64,000 nt of DNA from Bacillus sp. FJAT-50079. Lineage in GTDB: Bacteria; Bacillota; Bacilli; Bacillales; Bacillaceae_C. Positions 46,966-57,732 of the stretch are shown one piece after another (the stretch's first letter is position 1; every line of letters begins with the position of its first letter). Under the pieces are notes generated by a model. It did not search any database and was not told the DNA's origin. It saw only the letters and a program-made list of their open reading frames with translations. The translations under genes and the position numbers were made by a program. The DNA lies in assembly GCF_018343515.1 (NCBI RefSeq), contig NZ_JAGYPD010000002.1, positions 434,001 through 498,000 of the forward strand, in the 5' to 3' direction.

Positions 46966-48921
46966 TTATTCACCTGAATATTCTACTTCTTCATTAATTA
47001 ATACAGAATTATCGCGAATCACTTGGTAGCTGGCCTTTTTTCCCTTTTCGATCGTCAGCTCGATTTCCTCTGTGACCGTTTCTGTAATCGTAAATGTTTT
47101 GACAGGAGTTGTTATACTATGATGCATATCTTGAACAAAGATGCTTACTTCTTGCTCCATTCCTTCTTCCGCCGGCTCATATGGAATCGTAATCGAAACG
47201 ACCTTCGTCTGCGGCGGAATTTCCTCCTGACCTTTTGAAAGGATGACAGTCACTTTATCACCGTTAATTAATTCTGTGCCCGGAGCTGGCGTTTGCGATA
47301 TGACGAGTCCCGCCGCGACACTATCCGAATATTCCTCACCGGCGATTACGATTTCGAATCCAGTAGATTCTTCATAGCTTTCTAACGCATCCGCATTATA
47401 GCCGCTTAAATTTCTTAACGTCATCTTCTTCGGTCCAAGACTGACGACGAAAACCAAATCTGTTTCTCCCGGAACAACTTCTCCTGGCTCATGATTCTGT
47501 TCAAGAATCGTCCCAACCGCCGAATCATCGTAGCGCGCATCCTTTTTAATGCTTTTAAACTTGACAGGATCAAGTATGCTGACAACACTATCAAACTGTC
47601 TGCCTGTGTAATCGGCAAGAGGGAATTTCTCCTTGCCTGAACTAACATAAATGTCTACGGAACTGCCTTTTTTCACTTCTTCATTCGCTTTCGGTTCTGT
47701 TTTAACGACGGACCCTTCAGGGATTTCTTCATGAATAATATCGTGATTTTCTCCTAATTTTAATCCTAACTCCGAAAGCTTCATTACTGCCTCGTCATAT
47801 TCATATTCACTTAGATCAGGAACGACAACGATTTGCGCATCACGTATAGCCGGAAGAATAAAGCTGAAGAAAACGACCGCCAATAGAAGCAATGTCATAA
47901 AAATACCAACTAGCCATGGCCATTTTTTTCTTTTCTTCTTCGTTGGCGGTTGTTTTTTAGCGCCACTCGGTTTCTCCTTTTCTTTCGTATGGAGCACGGT
48001 ATCATGACTTGCACTATGTAAATGCGAGTTTGTAATGACAGGGATTGCCCTCGTCGCATCGACATCTTCCGGAATCGTAAATTTTGGATCGTTTTGCCGT
48101 TCTGGATCGAGTGCTGTTTCAAGATCCTCCTCCATTTCCTCCGCCGCGTTATAGCGTAGAAACGGATCTTTCGCTGTTGCTTTTAAGACGATATTTTCAA
48201 CGCTTTGTGGAATATCTGGATTCCAGCGTGTTGGAGAAGGTGTGTCAGATTGCAAATGTTTCAATGCGATCGAAACTGCTGATTCTCCTGAAAATGGCAA
48301 CCTTCCCGTAAATAATTCAAACATAACGATTCCTAAAGAATAGATGTCCGATTTTTCAGTCGCCATCCCACCACGCGCTTGCTCTGGTGATAAATAATGA
48401 ACAGACCCTAATACCGCATTTGTTTGCGTAATGGAAGTCGCACTCAGTGCCATCGCAATCCCAAAATCAGTGATCATCACTTGACCATGATGGTCTATTA
48501 AAATGTTTTGTGGTTTAATATCGCGATGAACGATATGATTTTCATGGGCGTGAGCAACAGCTGATGTTAATTGTTTCATAATATCGAGCGATTTTTCAAT
48601 CGGTATTGGATGATATTGTTGAATGAATTGTTTCAATGTCATGCCATCAACATATTCCATCACAATATAATAAATATCGCCCTCTTCTCCAACATCGTAA
48701 ATGCTAACAATGTTCGGGTGAGTTAAACTTGTCGCTGACTGGGCTTCTCTCTGGAAACGGCGAATAAATTCATCCTCGTTTGCAAAATCTAAACGAAGGA
48801 TCTTAACCGCAACTTCCCTTTCCAAAATCATATCGAGCGCTAAATAGACGTTGGCCATTCCTCCGCCGCCAATCATCCGGAGGATTTTATAGCGTCCGCT
48901 TATTCTGCGGCCTATTAACAT
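46966..48921 (-). CDS. prkC: PASTA-domain serine/threonine kinase PrkC
   Basis: The 651-residue receptor kinase has a Gly-rich loop at residues 18-24 (GGGGMAN), Lys40, catalytic Asp134 in HRDIKPQN and DFG at 152-154. A basic juxtamembrane region is followed by one membrane helix near 345-365 and three extracellular PASTA repeats with a beta-rich C-terminal cap. It senses peptidoglycan fragments and prompts spore germination and envelope signalling. It overlaps prpC by 7 bases; prpC encodes its antagonist phosphatase. Confidence 0.98.
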   Translation of the reverse strand: MLIGRRISGRYKILRMIGGGGMANVYLALDMILEREVAVKILRLDFANEDEFIRRFQREAQSATSLTHPNIVSIYDVGEEGDIYYIVMEYVDGMTLKQFIQQYHPIPIEKSLDIMKQLTSAVAHAHENHIVHRDIKPQNILIDHHGQVMITDFGIAMALSATSITQTNAVLGSVHYLSPEQARGGMATEKSDIYSLGIVMFELFTGRLPFSGESAVSIALKHLQSDTPSPTRWNPDIPQSVENIVLKATAKDPFLRYNAAEEMEEDLETALDPERQNDPKFTIPEDVDATRAIPVITNSHLHSASHDTVLHTKEKEKPSGAKKQPPTKKKRKKWPWLVGIFMTLLLLAVVFFSFILPAIRDAQIVVVPDLSEYEYDEAVMKLSELGLKLGENHDIIHEEIPEGSVVKTEPKANEEVKKGSSVDIYVSSGKEKFPLADYTGRQFDSVVSILDPVKFKSIKKDARYDDSAVGTILEQNHEPGEVVPGETDLVFVVSLGPKKMTLRNLSGYNADALESYEESTGFEIVIAGEEYSDSVAAGLVISQTPAPGTELINGDKVTVILSKGQEEIPPQTKVVSITIPYEPAEEGMEQEVSIFVQDMHHSITTPVKTFTITETVTEEIELTIEKGKKASYQVIRDNSVLINEEVEYSGE

Positions 48922-49667
48922 TCCTCACACCCGCTTTCATCGCTTTCATACTCAATGATTGCGAGCGTAATATTATCTTCGCCACCCTTTTGATTAGCTC
49001 GATTAATTAACGTCGTCGCTTTTTCATCCAAAGACCGATCACTTTCTAATACTTGGGCCATTTCTTCCACCGTTACTTTATTTGACAATCCATCTGAACA
49101 AAGCAATAGTTTATTCTCTTCTTCAAATGTAATCGTTCGCACATCCATCTCGACATGTTCTTCTGTTCCTAAAGCTTTTAACAAAATATTTTTACGCGGA
49201 TGCTGCTCCGCATCTTCTCGTGAAATTTGCCCAGTTTTAATCAGCTCATTTAATAAAGAATGATCTTCAGTTAATTGGCTAAACCCCGATTCATTTAAAA
49301 TATAACAACGGCTATCGCCAATGTTAACTACTGTTGCGAATAGATCCGTACAAATTGCGGCCACAATCGTTGTTCCCATGCCACTGCATTCTTCTACTTC
49401 CAAAGAATGACGATAAATCTGTTGGTTAACTTCCTTCACATTTGATAAAAACCAATTTTCCGCCTTTTCCGGTGTAAACGGTTCTTCAACTTTTGACCAG
49501 ACATCTAAGAGAGCACTGACGGCCATGCGACTTGCAACTTCCCCTGCATTATGTCCTCCCATGCCATCAGCGACAATGGCTAAATAATCGCCGTTCTTAT
49601 TTTTGAACACTCCGCCATTGTCTTCATTTTGCTGACGGATTTTCCCTTGATCCGTTTTGAAAATCAT
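48915..49667 (-). CDS. prpC: PP2C-type protein phosphatase PrpC
   Basis: The 250-residue metal-dependent phosphatase has the PP2C motifs VADGMGGHNAGE, GMGTTIV, NIGDSRCY, TEDHSLLNEL and GGEDNITLA. It reverses phosphorylation by PrkC. I take ATG 49667 as the start, with GGGGTGA upstream; a GTG at 49682 would add five residues. The family A repeat starts about 75 bases upstream, where rlmN would be in B. subtilis. Confidence 0.95.
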   Translation of the reverse strand: MIFKTDQGKIRQQNEDNGGVFKNKNGDYLAIVADGMGGHNAGEVASRMAVSALLDVWSKVEEPFTPEKAENWFLSNVKEVNQQIYRHSLEVEECSGMGTTIVAAICTDLFATVVNIGDSRCYILNESGFSQLTEDHSLLNELIKTGQISREDAEQHPRKNILLKALGTEEHVEMDVRTITFEEENKLLLCSDGLSNKVTVEEMAQVLESDRSLDEKATTLINRANQKGGEDNITLAIIEYESDESGCEEC

Positions 49668-49741
49668 CGACAAGCTGATCACCCCACTCTTCTAGTAACC
49701 TCACAACTCTTTTTTGAATTCCTTGCTCTGGTAAACCTGTT

Positions 49742-49971
49742 GTTGATTTCCGCTTCAGGCGGACGCTTTTCACTGAGCGACCCGTGAGCCTCCTCAGACC
49801 AACAGGATGTTGGTCACGAAGCCGCTGCCACACGATGTGGCGACTTTAGGCTTCGTTCCTTTAAAAGCTCCTGCGGGGTCTTACGTTTACCGCTCGCAGG
49901 ACATGAATCTACACCGCACGAAGGAAGTGCGAAGCATTTTCAAGGAGTCGCCTCCTTCCGCTTCAATCAAC
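49742..49971 (+). repeat. Family A repeat, copy 10 (longest form)
   Basis: It runs from GTTGATTTCCGCTTCAGGCG to CCTTCCGCTTCAATCAAC. It includes the hairpin block GGTCACGAAGCCGCTGCCAC with GATGTGGCGACTTTAGGC, and an additional roughly 40-base piece near 49905-49945 (AATCTACACCGCACGAAGG). It occupies the whole gap between rsmB and prpC. Confidence 0.85.
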
Positions 49972-50004
49972 GAAATTTATTATAATTCGACATTCACGCG
50001 ATTA

Positions 50005-51345
50005 TCAGGGCTTTTTTCTAAAACATGAAAGAAAGAAACCATCCCCGCCAAAATCTTGTGGGAATATTTGTAATTGATGTCCGTCATTACCGACTAATGC
50101 TTGCAAGCTTTCAGGCAATGTAAGTGGATGCGGAATAAAATCCGGATGGCGTTGCAAAAACTGTGCCACCGTTTGCTCATTCTCTTCTTTATCAACTGTA
50201 CATGTACTATAAACGAGAAGCCCATCTTTTTTTACTAATTTAGAAACTTCATCTAAAATTGTTTGTTGAATAGAAGAAAGTGAATGAATATCTTCAAGTG
50301 ACTTCGTATATTTTATATCCGGCTTTCGTTTTAAAACACCGAGTCCTGAACATGGGGCATCAACGAGAATACGATCAAAGCTTTCTTCCTTAAATGTTTC
50401 TCCCGCTTTTCTGCTATCCATCACAACCGATTCAATGTTTGGTAATTGAAGTCGGTTGGCATTCTCTGTAATCAACTTCACTTTATGCGGATGCAAATCA
50501 AGCGCTGTTACAAGGCCTGTTCTATTTAACATTTCCGCTATATGACCTGTTTTTCCTCCGGGTGCAGCGCAAGCGTCGAGCACATTCAGATTCTCTGTAA
50601 TATCAAGCGCATATGCGACTGCCATCGAGCTTTCATCTTGAATGGAAATAAGTCCTTTTTTATAGACGTCTGAGTGGACGAGATTGCCTTGAAGAACTTT
50701 GATTCCGACTGGAATGATGTTGCTAGGCTGAACGGAATATCCTTCCTCAGTTAGTGCAGATACGACTTCCTCTCTCGAAGCAAGCGTCGTATTTACCCGA
50801 GCTGTTTGGACAGGGGCGAGTAAATTTTCTTCACACATCGCTTTTGTTTTTTCAAAGCCGAATTGCTCCACCCAGCGCTTAACAAGCCATAACGGATGAC
50901 TCGTTTCGATTGATAATCTTTCAACTGGATCTTTAATTTCATTTAGACTAGGTAATCCTTGTCTTTGAACGGAACGTAAAATCCCATTTACAAGTGATGC
51001 AATCCCTTTATGACCTTTTCTCTTCCCAATTTCGACCGCTTCGAAGATAATCGCGCGATCAGGAATTTTATCTAAATAAACCATTTGATACAGTGAGAGT
51101 CTTAATAAAATCAATACCCATGCTTCAAGTTTCTTTTTTATAAAAGGACTTAAATAAAAATCTAACGTCATTTTCCGTTGAATTGTACCGTAGACCATTT
51201 CTGTTAGCAGTCCAACATCAGGACCAGTCATCTTATTTTTTGTAATGACTTGGTTCAAAAGAAGATTGCTATATGACTGATGTTTCTCGATTGCTTCCAG
51301 CACTTCTAGTGCCACTTCACGGACATTCTTTTTATGCTTATTCAT
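50005..51345 (-). CDS. rsmB: 16S rRNA (cytosine-967-C5) methyltransferase RsmB
   Basis: The 446-residue enzyme has an N-terminal NusB-like RNA-binding domain (residues 1-140). A Rossmann methyltransferase core follows, with [24 protein letters not shown] and the catalytic Cys in YSTCTV. The start at 51345 has GGAG six bases upstream and lies within the last codons of fmt. The gene after it should be rlmN, but a family A repeat is there instead. Confidence 0.97.
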   Translation of the reverse strand: MNKHKKNVREVALEVLEAIEKHQSYSNLLLNQVITKNKMTGPDVGLLTEMVYGTIQRKMTLDFYLSPFIKKKLEAWVLILLRLSLYQMVYLDKIPDRAIIFEAVEIGKRKGHKGIASLVNGILRSVQRQGLPSLNEIKDPVERLSIETSHPLWLVKRWVEQFGFEKTKAMCEENLLAPVQTARVNTTLASREEVVSALTEEGYSVQPSNIIPVGIKVLQGNLVHSDVYKKGLISIQDESSMAVAYALDITENLNVLDACAAPGGKTGHIAEMLNRTGLVTALDLHPHKVKLITENANRLQLPNIESVVMDSRKAGETFKEESFDRILVDAPCSGLGVLKRKPDIKYTKSLEDIHSLSSIQQTILDEVSKLVKKDGLLVYSTCTVDKEENEQTVAQFLQRHPDFIPHPLTLPESLQALVGNDGHQLQIFPQDFGGDGFFLSCFRKKP

Positions 51346-52291
51346 GATTTTCTCCAAACGTCATCCCTGCTTTTATGTGTGCGCCAGCCCCTCTAAGGTA
51401 TTGCTCTGCGAACAGCTTTTTCTTCCCAGCCGGCTGTAATTCAGTAATTTTAATTGCGATCTCATTGCCTGTCGCAACGATGATGCCGTCCGCTTCGATT
51501 TTCACAATTGTTCCTGGAGTCGATGACTGCTGGAGTGGATATTTTTCTGCTTGCCATATTTTTACCGTTTGTCCGGCAAAAGTTGTGTATGCCACCGGCC
51601 ATGGACGCAAGCCTCTAATATGATTATAAATGACTTCGCCTGTTTCCTCCCACTGAATCACTTCTTGTTCACGGGTAATATTGTATGCGAATGTCGCTTT
51701 CTCTTCATTTTGTGGCTGGGCAGTCACATTGCCTGCCAAAAGATCGGGCAATGTCGTAAGTAAAAGTTCTGCCCCTGCTTTACTTAGCTTATTATGTAAT
51801 GATCCAACATCATCATCCTCGGAAATTGGTACTTCCACTTGGCTAATCATATCGCCGGCATCCAACTTTTCTACCATATACATAATTGTAATGCCTGTTT
51901 TCTCTTTTCCTTGTAATAATGCATAATGGATCGGTGCTCCTCCGCGTAGTTCCGGTAGCAATGATGCATGAACATTAATGCAGCCAAGTCGCGGCGATTC
52001 CAATAGCTCTTTCGGTAAAATTTGCCCGTATGCTGCTGTAATAATTAAGTCCGGTGATAGATCAATAATTTTTTGTAATTCTTCTTGCTTGCGAATTTTT
52101 TCCGGTTGCAAAACAGGTATTTGATGGCGTTCTGCCTCCACTTTTACCGGGGGTGGTGTTAATACTCGTTTTCTGCCAACGGGTCGATCTGGCTGCGTAA
52201 CGACAGCAAGAATGTCATAGCCTGCTTCGACAAGACTGTTTAAGACGGGTACTGAAAAGTCAGGCGTACCCATAAAAACGATTTTCGTCAT
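51338..52291 (-). CDS. fmt: Methionyl-tRNA formyltransferase
   Basis: The 317-residue enzyme formylates the initiator tRNA. Motifs: [14 protein letters not shown], the [16 protein letters not shown] box with its catalytic Asn and His, and [12 protein letters not shown]. It overlaps def by 4 bases and rsmB by 8. The partner deformylase Def is directly upstream. Confidence 0.98.
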   Translation of the reverse strand: MTKIVFMGTPDFSVPVLNSLVEAGYDILAVVTQPDRPVGRKRVLTPPPVKVEAERHQIPVLQPEKIRKQEELQKIIDLSPDLIITAAYGQILPKELLESPRLGCINVHASLLPELRGGAPIHYALLQGKEKTGITIMYMVEKLDAGDMISQVEVPISEDDDVGSLHNKLSKAGAELLLTTLPDLLAGNVTAQPQNEEKATFAYNITREQEVIQWEETGEVIYNHIRGLRPWPVAYTTFAGQTVKIWQAEKYPLQQSSTPGTIVKIEADGIIVATGNEIAIKITELQPAGKKKLFAEQYLRGAGAHIKAGMTFGENHE

Positions 52292-52770
52292 GCTTCTTCC
52301 CTCCCAAAAACTTCTTCTTCATCGACATATTCAATAATTTTTGATGTAAAAAGCACACCAGCTAAATGATCAAGTTCATGTTGAATCGCACGTGAAAGAA
52401 AGCCCTCCGCTTCCAATTTGAAGGGCTCGCCAAATCGGTTTTGAGCTGTAACTTCAATTGTATAGGAACGCGCAACCGTTCCGTATAGTTCTGGAAAGCT
52501 CAAGCAGCCTTCAACATCTATTTCTTCCCCCTTTTTCTCAACAATTTCAGGGTTAATAAGTTCAATCATTTCATTCTCATCAATTTCCACGACAGCAATT
52601 TGCTGACGAATGCCGATTTGCGGTGCCGCTAGCCCTACCCCATCCGCATCGATCATTGTATCGATCATATTATCTAATAATTGTCCGAGCTCTTGATTAA
52701 ACTCCGTCACTCGTTCACATTTTTCCTCTAAAATCGCAGCTGGATATTGCACGATAGGGAGAATTGCCAT
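52288..52770 (-). CDS. def: Peptide deformylase
   Basis: The 160-residue metalloenzyme removes the N-formyl group from nascent proteins. The three motifs are complete: [15 protein letters not shown] with the metal-binding Cys, and QHELDHL with two metal-binding His residues and catalytic Glu. It lies 23 bases after priA and is coupled to fmt. Confidence 0.98.
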   Translation of the reverse strand: MAILPIVQYPAAILEEKCERVTEFNQELGQLLDNMIDTMIDADGVGLAAPQIGIRQQIAVVEIDENEMIELINPEIVEKKGEEIDVEGCLSFPELYGTVARSYTIEVTAQNRFGEPFKLEAEGFLSRAIQHELDHLAGVLFTSKIIEYVDEEEVFGREEA

Positions 52771-52793
52771 TTATCTTCACTCATTTCCTTCGG

Positions 52794-55199
52794 TTACATC
52801 ATCATATAAGGATTCACATCAATCGATATCGTTAATCCTTCTTTTACATATTGTTGTTGATAATGTTCGATTACTTTTTTTAATGCATGATTTAGTTGTG
52901 GTTCATGTTTGTATTTTATCAAACATTGATATCGATATCTATTATTAATCCGTGCGATCGGTGAAGCGACAGGTCCTAATAAAATCGCGCTTTCCGAAAT
53001 AAACGATGAAATGTATTTTGCAATTTTTTCTGTCGCCGAAAAAGCGTGCATGACATTTTCGTGGCTAATTGTAATCATTGTGATGTAATAAAACGGCGGG
53101 TAAGAACCGATTTTTCTCATCATCATTTCCTGCTGATAAAATCGATCATAATCCTGCATGCCTGCGGTTTGAATACTGTAATGTTCTGGTGTATACGTTT
53201 GGATAACAACCTCGCCCGATAATTCATGCCTGCCTGCACGACCGCTCACTTGGGTAAGTAATTGGAATGTTTTTTCACTTGCACGAAAATCAGGCAAATG
53301 TAGCATTGTATCAGCACTTAAGATGCCGACGAGGGTGACGTTGGGAAAATCCAAGCCTTTGGCAATCATTTGCGTACCTAGTAAAATATCCGCCTGTCCG
53401 GATTTAAAATGATTTAGTAATTTCTCATGTGCCCCTTTGCGGCTTGTCGTATCAACATCCATCCGGACGATTCGCACTTCTGGCAAAAGCTTTAATAATT
53501 CTTCCTCAACCTTCTGTGTACCTGTCCCAAAATAGCGAATATGCGTGCTTGAGCAATCAGGACATGTTTGCGGGACATTCGTATCGTAACCACAATAATG
53601 GCACTTCATTTCTTTTGAATAGCGATGGTATGTTAATGAAATATCACAATTTGGACATTGCATTACAAATCCACAATCCCTGCACATCATAAAAGAGGAG
53701 TGTCCACGTCGATTTAAAAATAAAATCGTTTGTTCCTTCTTTTCGAGATTACTGACAATTTTTTCGAATAATAGTTTCGAAAACATCGAGCGATTGCCAT
53801 TGCGCATTTCTTCACGCATATCAACAATAGATACAGGTGGCAGTCCTTTATTATTCATCCGTTTAGACAAGGTTAATAATTCATAAACCCCTTTTTTAGC
53901 ACGGGCAAATGATTCAAGTGATGGTGTCGCACTGCCAAGAATCACAGGACAGCGATGGTGCATCGCCCGTTGAATGGCTACGTCACGTGCGTGATACCTT
54001 GGTGCTTCTTCTTGCTTATAGCTTGTTTCATGCTCCTCATCAATAATAATAATGCCGATATTTTCAAAGGGAGCAAAAATAGCTGACCGTGCGCCAACGA
54101 CGACCTTCGCTTCCTTCCTTTGAATTTTTCTCCATTCATCGTATTTTTCGCCGTTAGAAAGCCCGCTGTGTAAAACAGCTACATCATTGCCAAATCTACT
54201 TTTAAATCGTTCAACCATTTGCGGTGTTAACGCGATTTCCGGAACAAGAACAATCGCTTCCTGCCCTTTTCTTAACACTTCTTGTATCGACTGAAGGTAA
54301 ATTTCGGTTTTTCCACTTCCAGTCACACCATATAAAAGAAAAGTTTTTTGAATGTTTTCGGCAAGTGTTTGAAAAATCGGTTGAATCGCAGCTGCCTGTT
54401 CTTCTGTTAATGGTAAAGGCTTAGTTGCCGTAAAATCCCGATGCCCATACGGATCTCTATACACTTCCTCATGGATTTCAGAAAAAACGCCTTTTTCGAT
54501 TAACGCTTTCACCGTTGCTGACGAAGTGTTTGTCATTTTTTCGAGTGCATTTGCCTCGTATTTCGAAGAGGGAGTATCGACGATATGATCAAGAACTCGT
54601 CTTTGTGCCGCTGCCCGTCCATCGAGAGATTCTATGAAACTGCGGATTTCATTTTGATCCATTATCGGAATAAGCATGCGGACCATTTTCTTATTCGTTC
54701 TATTTTTTACTTCATAAATGAGCTCGACGTTTCCTGTTTTTATTTCTTCATGAAACGTTCGTAATAGATCTCGTTCTTCCGCTTCCTTCCACGAAACCTC
54801 CATGCGATCTTGAAATAGCTGATTAAGAAATGGATGATCCTTCGTATCGATTCGGAGAAATTTTTTTTCATATTTCGCCTTCATTGCCGCCGGAAGCATC
54901 GCATGAAAGGAAGATATTTTAAATGATAATGTTTCAGCCGCTAGCCAATGTCCAAGCTCTAGTAATTCTTTATTTAAAACAGGTGTTAAATCGAGCGGCT
55001 CTTTCAATTCTTTGAGCTGCTTAAACTCTGATTGATCTTTTAGCCCTGTCACAAAGCCTTGGATCGTACGTGGCCCAAATGGTACAGCGACCCGCATCCC
55101 CGGCTCAATCATTCCAAGCCATTTATGCGGAATGTGATAATCAAATTCACGATCCGTACCTAGGGCAGGAACGTCGACAATAACCGTTGCAATGTTCAT
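52794..55199 (-). CDS. priA: Primosomal replication restart helicase PriA
   Basis: The 801-residue 3'-to-5' helicase has an N-terminal fork-binding domain and the Walker A region GVTGSGKTEIYL. It also has the DEEH box (IIDEEHETSYK), the GSATPSLE motif III, and paired zinc sites (CRDCGFVMQCPNC and CHYCGYDTNVPQTCPDC). It reloads replication forks. It overlaps coaBC by 4 bases. Confidence 0.98.
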   Translation of the reverse strand: MNIATVIVDVPALGTDREFDYHIPHKWLGMIEPGMRVAVPFGPRTIQGFVTGLKDQSEFKQLKELKEPLDLTPVLNKELLELGHWLAAETLSFKISSFHAMLPAAMKAKYEKKFLRIDTKDHPFLNQLFQDRMEVSWKEAEERDLLRTFHEEIKTGNVELIYEVKNRTNKKMVRMLIPIMDQNEIRSFIESLDGRAAAQRRVLDHIVDTPSSKYEANALEKMTNTSSATVKALIEKGVFSEIHEEVYRDPYGHRDFTATKPLPLTEEQAAAIQPIFQTLAENIQKTFLLYGVTGSGKTEIYLQSIQEVLRKGQEAIVLVPEIALTPQMVERFKSRFGNDVAVLHSGLSNGEKYDEWRKIQRKEAKVVVGARSAIFAPFENIGIIIIDEEHETSYKQEEAPRYHARDVAIQRAMHHRCPVILGSATPSLESFARAKKGVYELLTLSKRMNNKGLPPVSIVDMREEMRNGNRSMFSKLLFEKIVSNLEKKEQTILFLNRRGHSSFMMCRDCGFVMQCPNCDISLTYHRYSKEMKCHYCGYDTNVPQTCPDCSSTHIRYFGTGTQKVEEELLKLLPEVRIVRMDVDTTSRKGAHEKLLNHFKSGQADILLGTQMIAKGLDFPNVTLVGILSADTMLHLPDFRASEKTFQLLTQVSGRAGRHELSGEVVIQTYTPEHYSIQTAGMQDYDRFYQQEMMMRKIGSYPPFYYITMITISHENVMHAFSATEKIAKYISSFISESAILLGPVASPIARINNRYRYQCLIKYKHEPQLNHALKKVIEHYQQQYVKEGLTISIDVNPYMMM

Positions 55200-56404
55200 A
55201 TTTGCTGATCAGCTCCAAGCTTCCTCACAACTTCCATTAATATTTCTTTTGCTGTTTCATGTTTGCTTAAAAGCGGAAGCTCCTTTATCGTATCGTCTTT
55301 ATGAAAAATCGTAACGATATTCGTATCACCTGCAAAGCCGGCTCCTTTCGCTGTCACATCATTGGCAACGATCATGTCGGCATTTTTTCGTTTTAGTTTA
55401 TCGCGGGCATACGTGGCAAGGTCATTTGTTTCAGCCGCAAAGCCAACGAGAAATTGCTGATCTTTTAGCTGGCCTAATTCTTGCAAAATATCTTTCGTTC
55501 TTTCTAGTTCAATCACTAAATTTCCCTTTTGCTTTTTGATTTTCTCATTTGAAACGAGCTTCGGGCGGTAATCGGCGACTGCGGCCGTTTTAATGACGAT
55601 ATTAGCCTCTTGAAAATGAGCCATTACCGCCTCGTACATATCCGCAGCACTCTCTACCTTTACTAACCTTACATTTGCAGGGACAGGTAGATGACCGGCA
55701 CCAGATATTAAAATAACGTTTGCTCCCATTGAGGCTGCTGTTTCTGCTAGTGCATAGCCCATTTTCCCCGTCGAGCGATTCGTCAAATAGCGAACAGGAT
55801 CGATTTTTTCCTTCGTCGGTCCCGCTGTAACTAATACCGTTCTCCCGCGCAATGGTTTGTCTTGTGCGAAAAAGGCTTGAACAGTCTCAACGATGATTTC
55901 TGGCTCTTCCAACCTGCCTTTTCCGACATAGCCACACGCTAAATAGCCTTCACCTGGTTCGATGAACCGACAGCCATACTCATAGAGTGTAGCAATGTTT
56001 TTCTTAACCGCCGGATGATCATACATATGGACATTCATTGCTGGAGCCACCCATACAGGAGCGGTCGTTGCTAGCAATGTCGTCGTAATCATATCATCCG
56101 CAATTCCGTTTGCTAATTTGCCAATTGTGTTAGCAGTAGCAGGGGCAACGAGAATCAAATCTGCCCAGTCCGCTAAATCAATATGGGCGATCACTGATGG
56201 ATCTTTCTCATCAAATGTATCCGTATAAACTTCATTCCGTGACAAAGCTTGAAAGCTAAGTGGTGTGACGAATTTTGTTGCTGAATCACTCATCATCACT
56301 TTCACTTGAAAACCTGCTTGAACGAGCTTGCTCGTCAAAGCAACCGCTTTATAAACAGCGACACCACCGGTGACACATAAAAGTATGTTTTTCGCTTTTC
56401 CCAT
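55196..56404 (-). CDS. coaBC: Bifunctional phosphopantothenoylcysteine decarboxylase/synthetase CoaBC
   Basis: The 402-residue fused enzyme makes phosphopantetheine for coenzyme A. The N-terminal flavoprotein decarboxylase (NILLCVTGGVAVYKAV, PAMNVHMYDHPA with the active Asn, and GYLACGYVGKGRL with the active Cys) is joined to a C-terminal CTP-dependent ligase (GPTKEKIDPVRYLTNRSTGK). I prefer the Met at 56404, with AGGG six bases upstream. Confidence 0.97.
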   Translation of the reverse strand: MGKAKNILLCVTGGVAVYKAVALTSKLVQAGFQVKVMMSDSATKFVTPLSFQALSRNEVYTDTFDEKDPSVIAHIDLADWADLILVAPATANTIGKLANGIADDMITTTLLATTAPVWVAPAMNVHMYDHPAVKKNIATLYEYGCRFIEPGEGYLACGYVGKGRLEEPEIIVETVQAFFAQDKPLRGRTVLVTAGPTKEKIDPVRYLTNRSTGKMGYALAETAASMGANVILISGAGHLPVPANVRLVKVESAADMYEAVMAHFQEANIVIKTAAVADYRPKLVSNEKIKKQKGNLVIELERTKDILQELGQLKDQQFLVGFAAETNDLATYARDKLKRKNADMIVANDVTAKGAGFAGDTNIVTIFHKDDTIKELPLLSKHETAKEILMEVVRKLGADQQI

Positions 56405-56455
56405 CTTCATCCCTCATCTTTACAATTCATTAGTATTATTATGCCCGCCAATTAA

Positions 56456-56487
56456 AAGAAAAGGCAACCTATTTACGTAGGTCGCCT
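56456..56487 (-). terminator. Terminator of remA-gmk-rpoZ
   Basis: AGGCGACCTA pairs with TAGGTTGCCT, with one G-U pair, and is followed by TTTTCTTTT on the minus strand. It lies just after the rpoZ stop and separates the unit from coaBC. Confidence 0.75.
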
Positions 56488-56492
56488 CCCAA

Positions 56493-56699
56493 TCAATCTT
56501 CATCGTCTGTCTTTTTAATTTTTATTACACCGTTATAAATTTCTTCAAGCGATTTGCCAACATATTTATGTGATAAGTATTTTTCCATTTTTGGATCTTC
56601 ATCTTCTTGAAACTGACGCGCTCTTCTTGCTGCAATCGTTACAAGTGAGTATTTCGAATCAATCACATTTAATAATTTATCAATTGATGGGTATAACAT
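56493..56699 (-). CDS. rpoZ: RNA polymerase omega subunit
   Basis: The 68-residue subunit starts [19 protein letters not shown], with GGAGG upstream, and contains the conserved [10 protein letters not shown] and [10 protein letters not shown] segments. It supports assembly of the beta-prime subunit. The open frame to 56819 belongs to gmk on another frame. It begins two bases after the gmk stop. Confidence 0.97.
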   Translation of the reverse strand: MLYPSIDKLLNVIDSKYSLVTIAARRARQFQEDEDPKMEKYLSHKYVGKSLEEIYNGVIKIKKTDDED

Positions 56700-56700
56700 A

Positions 56701-57327
<627 letters not shown>

Positions 57328-57588
57328 CTACCCTTCTTCATTGTCATCCTTCCCATTTAACCGCTGTGCAACTGTTTCGGGCTGAACGGCTGAAAGGATC
57401 ACATGCTCACTATCCATAATAATGACGGCTCTTGTTCTTCTTCCATATGTAGCATCTATTAAAGTGGCACGATCACGTGCATCTTGAATGATTCGCTTAA
57501 TTGGCGCCGACTCTGGACTGACAATTGAAATAATCCGATTGGCGGAAACGATATTTCCAAAACCAATATTTAAAAGCTGAATAGCCAT
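57328..57588 (-). CDS. remA: Extracellular matrix regulator RemA
   Basis: The 86-residue member of the DUF370 family starts [20 protein letters not shown], with GGAGG upstream. RemA is a DNA-binding activator of biofilm matrix and osmoprotection genes in B. subtilis and forms ring-like octamers. In B. subtilis yloC lies just upstream of it; here the upstream neighbour is the P-type ATPase. Confidence 0.95.
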   Translation of the reverse strand: MAIQLLNIGFGNIVSANRIISIVSPESAPIKRIIQDARDRATLIDATYGRRTRAVIIMDSEHVILSAVQPETVAQRLNGKDDNEEG

Positions 57589-57683
57589 GTTGTTCCTCCA
57601 GTCCACTAACGTTTATTGTAGCCTTTTTCCACATATTTTAACATCGATTTACATAGGACGTTTCCAAATTTACGATATGTATT

Positions 57684-57714
57684 AAAAAAAGGTAATAGAT
57701 GATCATCTATTACC
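57684..57714 (-). terminator. Terminator of the P-type ATPase gene
   Basis: The perfect palindrome GGTAATAGATGATCATCTATTACC is followed by seven T residues on the minus strand. It lies 20 bases after the ATPase stop and ends that unit before remA. Confidence 0.85.
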
Positions 57715-57732
57715 TTGAAATTATAACATAAT

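Noticed and set aside
49624-49833. A 69-codon minus-strand frame spanning the family A repeat into prpC, possibly a remnant of rlmN
   Set aside because: Its end (IQKRVVRLLEEWGDQLVDD) looks coding-like but does not match the RlmN C-terminus I know, and it overlaps the prpC start.
7320-49971. Family A repeats as a CRISPR array or tRNA cluster
   Set aside because: Copies are dispersed singly, not tandem with spacers, and the hairpins do not form cloverleaf structures.
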